64,000 bases of DNA from Pseudidiomarina taiwanensis (GTDB taxonomy: Bacteria > Pseudomonadota > Gammaproteobacteria > Enterobacterales > Alteromonadaceae), in the NCBI RefSeq assembly GCF_003987435.1, contig NZ_PIQG01000001.1, positions 558,001 to 622,000 of the forward strand, given 5' to 3'. Below are positions 58,698 through 64,000 of the stretch, in pieces; the stretch's first letter is position 1, and each line of letters opens with the position of its first letter. The position numbers and the translations under genes are program-made. The notes below the pieces were generated by a model that was not told the DNA's origin, did not search any database, and saw nothing but the letters and a program-made list of their open reading frames with translations.

Positions 58698-60413
58698 CTA
58701 CCGTACTGGACGCAAATGCTCTAGCTGTAGCTGCACAGATGTTTGCCCGCGAAAGTGATTTAATTGCACTTTATAAACGCCATATAAGCGGTTAATTGTT
58801 GGATCAGGCCATATTTGCAGATCGACATTAAAAGCAATGGCATCAATATTGACTCGCTCCTGCGTTTGCAGCACTAATTTAAGGTGTTTCTCACCAACAA
58901 TGCGTTGTTGAATAATCACAAATTCATCGTCAAATAATGGCTCGGCGAATCCCTGTCCGAACGGGCCCAGACTGTATAGCTGCTGAACAAAGGGAACACT
59001 AAAACAACTTGCATCAAGGCGCCCATCTGACCAAACCACTCGCTGCAGTTGTTCAGCATCGAGCTCTTGCTCTGCTAAGGCTGACGCCAATTGCTTGAAT
59101 TCTGCGTAGTGCTCGGTTGGCAGCGTAAGTCCTGCGGCCATCGCATGGCCACCAAATTTATCTATCAAACCCGGCCTTTGACTATCGATGCGTTCAATAA
59201 AGTCACGGATATGCAGCCCTGCGACTGAACGGGCAGAACCTTTCAATTCACCTTGCTCGCCTTTTGCAAAAGCAATAACGGGCCGCTGTAATTGCTCTTT
59301 CAAACGTCCTGCAACAATACCAATCACACCTTGATGCCAATTTTCCTCGAATAACACCAGTAAATTGGGAGTCGCGATATCCTTTGTGCTATAGGTTGCA
59401 ACATATTGTTCCGCCTGTTCGCGCATTTCACGCTCTATTTCACGGCGTTCGCGATTAAGCTGATCAAGCTGCAAGGCAAGTTGCTGCGCACGTTCTGGAT
59501 TCTCAGCCAGTAAGCACTCAATGCCAACACTGATGTCATCTAAACGTCCCGCAGCATTAATTCGCGGGCCCAGCACAAAACCAAGATCACTCGCTTGTAA
59601 CTGGCTCGGTTCGCGCCCTGCTGCCGCCAATAAAGCTTTGATGCCGAGTCGACAATGGCCCGCGCGGATCCGGCGCAACCCTTGTTCGACCAAAATTCGG
59701 TTCACCGCATCAAGTTTGACGACATCGGCAACCGTACCTAAAGCGACCAAATCAAGCCAATTGGCTAGGTTCGGCACCTCATGTCCTTCACTGCGTCGCA
59801 ACTGCCGCAGTGCCAACAATAGATAGAACGCCACCCCCACACCAGCAATCGATTTACTCGGAAACTGACAATCATCCCGATTAGGATTTACAATCGCTAG
59901 CGCTTTCGGCAAACTCGCGCTCGGCAAGTGGTGATCGGTCACGATGACGTCGATGCCTTGTTGTTGGGCGTAATCAATCGCACTATGGGCTGAGATCCCG
60001 TTATCCACAGTAACGATGACCTTGCTCCCTAATTTAAGCGCCTGCGCGACCACTGGCTCTGATAAACCATAACCATCACTGAAGCGGTTAGGCACCAAAT
60101 AATCAACTTGAGCAGCGCCAAATGCCCGTAATGCCGACACCATCAAGGCGGTGGCCGTTGCGCCATCGGCATCAAAGTCACCACAGATACAAATCGCACT
60201 GCCCTCAGCAATCGCATCGGCGAGCCGACGTGCAGCTTTGTCAACGTCCTTGAGGTGCTGAACGGCAGGTAAACGATCGCTGGTTAATTGGAGCTGTTGC
60301 GCTTGGGTGATCCCCCGCCGCGCCAAAATCAACCGCAGTGGGGTCGGCAGCTCATTCGGCAACTGGGAAATATCGACGTCATCAGCGCGTCGTTTTACCT
60401 CAAACTCAATCAT
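58698..60413 (-). CDS. recJ: Single-strand-specific 5'-3' exonuclease RecJ
   Basis: Degrades 5'-ended single strands in recombination and mismatch repair. The 571 residues (E. coli 577) belong to the DHH family: metal motifs CICGDFDADGATATALM near 75-91, VTVDNGISAHSAIDYA, VIVTDHHLPSASLP and NPNRDDCQFPSKSIAGVGVAFYLL. DHHA1 has KFGGHAMAAGLTL near 425, and a C-terminal OB domain follows. It follows dsbC by two bases, as in many gammaproteobacteria. Confidence 0.97.
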   Translation of the reverse strand: MIEFEVKRRADDVDISQLPNELPTPLRLILARRGITQAQQLQLTSDRLPAVQHLKDVDKAARRLADAIAEGSAICICGDFDADGATATALMVSALRAFGAAQVDYLVPNRFSDGYGLSEPVVAQALKLGSKVIVTVDNGISAHSAIDYAQQQGIDVIVTDHHLPSASLPKALAIVNPNRDDCQFPSKSIAGVGVAFYLLLALRQLRRSEGHEVPNLANWLDLVALGTVADVVKLDAVNRILVEQGLRRIRAGHCRLGIKALLAAAGREPSQLQASDLGFVLGPRINAAGRLDDISVGIECLLAENPERAQQLALQLDQLNRERREIEREMREQAEQYVATYSTKDIATPNLLVLFEENWHQGVIGIVAGRLKEQLQRPVIAFAKGEQGELKGSARSVAGLHIRDFIERIDSQRPGLIDKFGGHAMAAGLTLPTEHYAEFKQLASALAEQELDAEQLQRVVWSDGRLDASCFSVPFVQQLYSLGPFGQGFAEPLFDDEFVIIQQRIVGEKHLKLVLQTQERVNIDAIAFNVDLQIWPDPTINRLYGVYKVQLNHFRGQTSVQLQLEHLRPVR

Positions 60414-60415
60414 TG

Positions 60416-61138
60416 TTACTGATTGAGCTTCTCAAGCTCTTGGATTAACGCCTGCGGCTGAGCATAGCCAGGAATCAATTGACCATTCGGTAGAATAATT
60501 GCTGGAGTACCACTTACTCCAAACTTGCGGCCTAACGCATAATGCTCAGCGACTGGATCATCACAGCTCGCGGCAAGTAACCGATCATCTTGCTTGGCCG
60601 CAGTCAGCGCTTGCTGAGGATCATCTGCACACCAGACCGAGCGTAATTGGTTCGCCGCACTGCTTTGCATCCCGTTACGCGGGTACGCCAAGTAGCGAAT
60701 GCTAATTCCTAGCTCATTATACTCGTCAACACGCTGATGCAATTGCCGGCAATAGCCGCAACTAGGATCAGTAAATACCGTCACCACAAAGCGCTCATCT
60801 GCCGCATTAAAGTCGATGGTTTGGTCCTTCACCGTAGCTAAATCCTGTTGCCGCATTTGATTCAGGGCAAGATCGCTTAGGTTCACCGGCTCGCCTTGGG
60901 TGATGTCAAAAATACGACCACTGATCAAACGTTCACCATCGGCGCTGACATAAATCAAGCCACGGTCGGTCATCACTTCGAGTAATCCAGCAACCGGACT
61001 GTCTGCAACACTGGTGACCGTAAACCCAAGTTGTTCAACATAACGGGCATCAAAATCAACCTCTTCAGCGCCCGAAGAAGGCTGCGGGGAACAGGCCAGC
61101 AAGCCAATTAAACAAGATAAAATAACAACTTTTTTCAT
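60416..61138 (-). CDS. dsbC: Thiol:disulfide isomerase DsbC, with lipobox
   Basis: Periplasmic disulfide isomerase kept reduced by DsbD. The 240 residues have an N-terminal dimerisation domain (about 25-80) and a thioredoxin domain with the CGYC active site (TDPSCGYCRQLH near 118-130), the structural second disulfide (WCADDP and ASCDDP) and the cis-Pro loop GVSGTPAIILPNG. The signal sequence ends in LLAC (Cys near residue 16), a perfect lipobox, whereas E. coli DsbC is soluble. It sits between xerD and recJ, as in E. coli. Confidence 0.95.
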   Translation of the reverse strand: MKKVVILSCLIGLLACSPQPSSGAEEVDFDARYVEQLGFTVTSVADSPVAGLLEVMTDRGLIYVSADGERLISGRIFDITQGEPVNLSDLALNQMRQQDLATVKDQTIDFNAADERFVVTVFTDPSCGYCRQLHQRVDEYNELGISIRYLAYPRNGMQSSAANQLRSVWCADDPQQALTAAKQDDRLLAASCDDPVAEHYALGRKFGVSGTPAIILPNGQLIPGYAQPQALIQELEKLNQ

Positions 61139-61159
61139 AACAACCTTCTTGTTTTAGAA

Positions 61160-62074
61160 TTAACCTCGTGGATGGTGGCTAGCATGTAACTGCTGCAACC
61201 TTTCTCGTGCCACGTGTGTATAGATTTGGGTGGTCGAAACATCACTATGACCAAGCAACATCTGCAATACCCGTAAATCCGCCCCATGGTTTAATAAGTG
61301 GGTCGCAAACGCATGCCGCAAAGTATGCGGCGACAATGCTGAACGAATATCAGCTTGTTGCGCATAATACTTGATCCTATGCCAAAATGCTTGACGCGTT
61401 AAAGGACCACCCCGCCGGGTAATAAATATAAAATCGCTCGACCCCGAGAACAACTCAGGCCGCGCCTCCTTGAGATAACTTTGTAAGCTATTCAGTGCTT
61501 CTTCACCGAGAGGCACAAGCCGCTCTTTGTTGCCTTTACCGACGACTTTGAGCAACTCTTGACTGAAGTTTACTTGATTAAATTGCAACTGAACCAGCTC
61601 AGTCACCCGCAGGCCGGTGGCATAAAGCACCTCGAGCATAGCGCGATCACGGTGTTGAACCGGGTCCGCCAAATTTGGACTGTCGAGCAACGCTTCAACT
61701 TCTGCTTCCGTTAAGGTTTTTGGAATCTGTTGAGGCTGTTTGGGGCGCTGTAAATTCTGAGTCGGGTCGTAATCGATCCAGCCACTTTTGCGCGCGAACT
61801 GATAAAACTTTTTCAGTGCACTCATAGCGCGTGAGGTACTGCGCGGCGAAAAGCCTTGTTGTCGACGCCAGAGCATAAACGCTTCAATATCAGCGACGGC
61901 TGCAGCAAGCAAATGCTGTCTCCGCTGCCCGGCTAAAAACCGCTCTACATGGCGCAGATCACTCTGATAAGCGCTCAAAGTGTTTTGACTCACACCTTGA
62001 TTAAGCCAAAGTCGATCAAGAAATTGTTCGATTTGTTGATCCACCTCGGCGGCAATTGGAGTTGCTTTGCTCAC
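61160..62074 (-). CDS. xerD: Site-specific tyrosine recombinase XerD
   Basis: With XerC resolves chromosome dimers at dif during division. The 304 residues have an N-terminal SAM-like core-binding domain (IEQFLDRLWLNQGVSQNTLSAYQSDLRHVERFL) and the catalytic domain with ATGLRVTELVQL (Arg), VVGKGNKERLVPL (Lys), SPHTLRHAFATHLLNHGADLRVLQMLLGHSDVSTTQIYTHV (His-Arg, His, Tyr). The start is GTG at 62074, overlapping the stop of the oxidoreductase gene. Neighbour dsbC-recJ identifies it as XerD instead of XerC. Confidence 0.96.
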   Translation of the reverse strand: MSKATPIAAEVDQQIEQFLDRLWLNQGVSQNTLSAYQSDLRHVERFLAGQRRQHLLAAAVADIEAFMLWRRQQGFSPRSTSRAMSALKKFYQFARKSGWIDYDPTQNLQRPKQPQQIPKTLTEAEVEALLDSPNLADPVQHRDRAMLEVLYATGLRVTELVQLQFNQVNFSQELLKVVGKGNKERLVPLGEEALNSLQSYLKEARPELFSGSSDFIFITRRGGPLTRQAFWHRIKYYAQQADIRSALSPHTLRHAFATHLLNHGADLRVLQMLLGHSDVSTTQIYTHVARERLQQLHASHHPRG

Positions 62075-63072
62075 TCCTGAACCTCTGCTAATTGGCTCAT
62101 GTCTATCACTAATTTACCACAATTGAGTTGCTGTTCGAGCTGCGCAAACGCTGTTGCGACCTCATTCGCGGCAAATACTTCAGGCGTTCTCGGTTGCAGT
62201 CGATGCGCGATCAATGGCCACACCTGCTGCCGCAGTTGCCTTACAATTTCCGCTTTACGGGCAGCGGATTGTGAACGCAAAGTACTGCCAATGATCGACT
62301 GTCGCTTGATCAACAAGCGACCGGTATCAATACTTGCCGAGCGCCCGCCCAATAAACCAATCACCACAATGCGACCGTCCTGGTGTAGGACGTGCTGATC
62401 CCATTGCAAATAGTCCCCAGCAACAGGGTCGAGAATGACATCCACCCCACCCCAGTCTTTGACTGCTTGGACAAAGCTACCCTGCTGACGGTTCCAAACT
62501 AAATCTGCGCCAAGCTCGCGGACCCATTGCGCTTTATTCTCTGAGCCCACAGTTGTCGCACATTCATAACCTAAACAGGTGAGTAATTGCAGCGCTGCAC
62601 TGCCGACTCCGCTCGCACCTGCATGAATAAGAACCCGTTCTGATGGTTTTAATTGCGCCAGCATAAAAAGGTTAAACCAAACCGTCGCATACACTTCGCA
62701 AAGTCCAGCAGCAGTGGCAAGCGTTACCTCTGCTGGACGCGCTAACACCTGATCTGCGCTAACACAAACATATTCAGCCAAACCACCGCCACTGAGCAAC
62801 GCGCAAACTTCGGTTCCGGGAGTCAATGTGTCGACAGCGGCTCCGCATGCAACAACTTCACCACTGACCTCAAGTCCCAACACATCGGTAACTCCAGCTG
62901 GTGGCGGATACAGCCCCTGTGCTTGCATTAAATCAGCGCGATTGAGCCCTGCATAAGCCGTTTTAATTAAGACTTGGTTCGGCTTCGGTGTGGGTCGAGG
63001 GACGCGCTGCCAAATCACTTGCTTGGCCTCCGCGCGCAACGCCCACATGGTTTGCGAGAGCTCTACAGTCAT
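62071..63072 (-). CDS. NADPH:quinone oxidoreductase family protein (PIG3-like, zinc-independent MDR)
   Basis: Medium-chain dehydrogenase/reductase resembling QorA/TP53I3, which reduce quinones with NADPH. The 333 residues have an N-terminal GroES-like domain (QVLIKTAYAGLNRADLMQAQGLYPPPAGVTDVLGLEVSGEV) and a Rossmann domain with VLIHAGASGVGSAALQL near 143-160 and DVILDPVAGDYL. The zinc-ligand Cys/His of alcohol dehydrogenases are missing. It overlaps the pirin gene stop as TAATG and xerD by four bases (GTGA), so it sits in the xerD-dsbC-recJ transcript. The physiological substrate is unknown. Confidence 0.9.
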   Translation of the reverse strand: MTVELSQTMWALRAEAKQVIWQRVPRPTPKPNQVLIKTAYAGLNRADLMQAQGLYPPPAGVTDVLGLEVSGEVVACGAAVDTLTPGTEVCALLSGGGLAEYVCVSADQVLARPAEVTLATAAGLCEVYATVWFNLFMLAQLKPSERVLIHAGASGVGSAALQLLTCLGYECATTVGSENKAQWVRELGADLVWNRQQGSFVQAVKDWGGVDVILDPVAGDYLQWDQHVLHQDGRIVVIGLLGGRSASIDTGRLLIKRQSIIGSTLRSQSAARKAEIVRQLRQQVWPLIAHRLQPRTPEVFAANEVATAFAQLEQQLNCGKLVIDMSQLAEVQE

Positions 63073-63899
63073 TACAAATGCAACCGGTTCGCGCGGTAAT
63101 CGGCTATCGCTTGATGAATTTCAGCCTCAGTATTCATTACAAACGGACCATATTGGGCGATGGGCTCACCAATCGGCTCCGCTGCCAATAAGATGGCTCG
63201 TCCCTCATTGATACTTTGCAACGCTAATGCATCCGTCTCATTTAAACGCACCAGTTCGCCTTGGCTGAGCGTGGTTCCGTTTAATTCCAGCTCACCTTGA
63301 TACACATACAGCAAACGACAACGATGCTGTTGGCTGGCTAGTTTCAGTTCAGTTGTTGCAGCCGGTCGAATATCGAGCATTAAAAATCGCTGCTCAGGCT
63401 GCTGGATAGGCGCTTTTAAGCCTTCATACTCACCGCCAACAACGATCACTTGATGCTCGCCTTGATGCCAGACAGGGAGCGCGTGGGCAGGATAATCAGC
63501 CCAATCTGGGGCGGTCATTTTTTCCGCGGCGGGCAAGTTAATCCAGAGTTGGAAGCCCCACATTAACCCACTCTCTTGCTTGGGCATTTCCGCGTGAATA
63601 ATGCCGCGCGCAGCTTTCATCCATTGCGCTCCACCACTTTCAACCACGCCTTTATTGCCTTTCGAGTCTTGATGCTCCATGCGACCTGCAAGCATATAAG
63701 TTAAGGTCACAAACCCCCGGTGTGGGTGTGGTGGAAAGCCCGCGATGTAATCATTCGGGTCATCCGAACGAAACTCATCAAGCATTAAAAATGGGTCCTG
63801 ATAACGCAATTGCGGTTGATTAATGATCCGCGTCAACTTTACTCCAGCACCATCTTGAGCTGGGATACCTCGATAACGTCCGAGAATAAGTTCACTCAT
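63072..63899 (-). CDS. Pirin family protein
   Basis: Bicupin iron-binding protein; relatives such as YhhW act as quercetin dioxygenases in vitro and others regulate transcription. The 275 residues have the N-terminal metal ligands in FPPHPHRGFVTLTYMLAGRMEHQDSKG (three His) and a Glu or His in ARGIIHAEMP, the classical pirin signature, and a degenerate C-terminal cupin. The ATG at 63899 overlaps the stop of the gene upstream. A quinone-acting oxidoreductase follows, so a role in quinone or flavonoid-like redox chemistry is possible, but this is inferred. Confidence 0.91.
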   Translation of the reverse strand: MSELILGRYRGIPAQDGAGVKLTRIINQPQLRYQDPFLMLDEFRSDDPNDYIAGFPPHPHRGFVTLTYMLAGRMEHQDSKGNKGVVESGGAQWMKAARGIIHAEMPKQESGLMWGFQLWINLPAAEKMTAPDWADYPAHALPVWHQGEHQVIVVGGEYEGLKAPIQQPEQRFLMLDIRPAATTELKLASQQHRCRLLYVYQGELELNGTTLSQGELVRLNETDALALQSINEGRAILLAAEPIGEPIAQYGPFVMNTEAEIHQAIADYRANRLHL

Positions 63900-64000
63900 A
63901 AAATTTGCCCTCTGTTATGAGGCTGCGAAAAATCGAGGTCGGGCCCCTTTGGTACCAACTGATTGGCATTAATCATCGGATGGCTACCATAATAATGTTG
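63896..64000 (-). CDS. C-terminal end of an unidentified gene upstream of the pirin gene
   Basis: Only the last 34 codons are in the window (frame continues past the right edge), ending with HYYGSHPMINANQLVPKGPD and a short tail to TGA at 63896-63898, which overlaps the pirin ATG. The overlap indicates a real coding frame co-transcribed with pirin. I do not recognise the family from this fragment. Confidence 0.6.
   Translation of the reverse strand, partial: QHYYGSHPMINANQLVPKGPDLDFSQPHNRGQIL

Overview
The window looks like ordinary chromosome of a marine gammaproteobacterium of the Alteromonadales type. An Idiomarina/Pseudidiomarina-like organism is my inference, from the gene orders (recA-pncC-mutS/rpoS-nlpD-pcm-surE-truD-ispF-ispD-ftsB; relA-rlmD; pdxJ-recO-era-rnc-lepB-lepA-rseCBA-rpoE/nadB; lysS-prfB-recJ-dsbC-xerD), the mid GC content and the emphasis on amino-acid catabolism. 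It is densely coding (64 genes, two cut by the window edges). No stretch without a gene exceeds about 220 bases. I saw no tRNA, rRNA, insertion sequence, prophage or CRISPR array.

Layout. (1) 1-10.5 kb, all leftward: a partial S9 peptidase lipoprotein, then a phenylalanine/tyrosine degradation locus. It comprises a methionine gamma-lyase-like enzyme, phhA, phhB, the regulator tyrR, and hppD-hmgA-fahA-maiA. Together these take phenylalanine to tyrosine and, once an aminotransferase encoded elsewhere has acted, take 4-hydroxyphenylpyruvate to fumarate and acetoacetate. TyrR-box-like palindromes lie before tyrR and before hppD. (2) 10.6-20.9 kb, envelope stress: leftward pspABC-ycjX-ycjF from a clear sigma-54 promoter, and divergent rightward pspF-sapABCDF with overlapping genes; putP follows. 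(3) 22.5-25.1 kb leftward: a patatin-like phospholipase, recA with a textbook LexA box inside its promoter, and pncC; mutS runs rightward. (4) 27.7-33.5 kb leftward: rpoS, nlpD, pcm, surE, truD, ispF, ispD, ftsB. (5) 33.5-42.3 kb: a TauE/SafE permease, one protein I do not recognise, eno, pyrG, mazG, relA, rlmD. (6) 42.4-50.9 kb leftward: pdxJ, recO, era, rnc, lepB, lepA, rseC, rseB, rseA, rpoE, with a sigma-E-type autoregulatory promoter. (7) 51.1-56 kb: nadB, a short YgfX-like gene, sdhE, ygfZ, a slyD-type isomerase and a PLP trans-sulfuration-family enzyme. (8) 56-64 kb leftward: lysS, prfB with its programmed frameshift, recJ, dsbC, xerD, a quinone oxidoreductase, a pirin, and the tail of an unidentified gene.

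I found no convincing wholly new system. The points most worth a second look are the unrecognised 203-residue protein beside eno, the coupling of a methionine gamma-lyase to phenylalanine hydroxylase, a TyrR with a changed Walker B motif, the fusion of the Psp regulator gene to the sap operon, SapA and DsbC that look like lipoproteins, a YgfX homologue without membrane segments, and a palindrome filling the spacer of the pyrG promoter.
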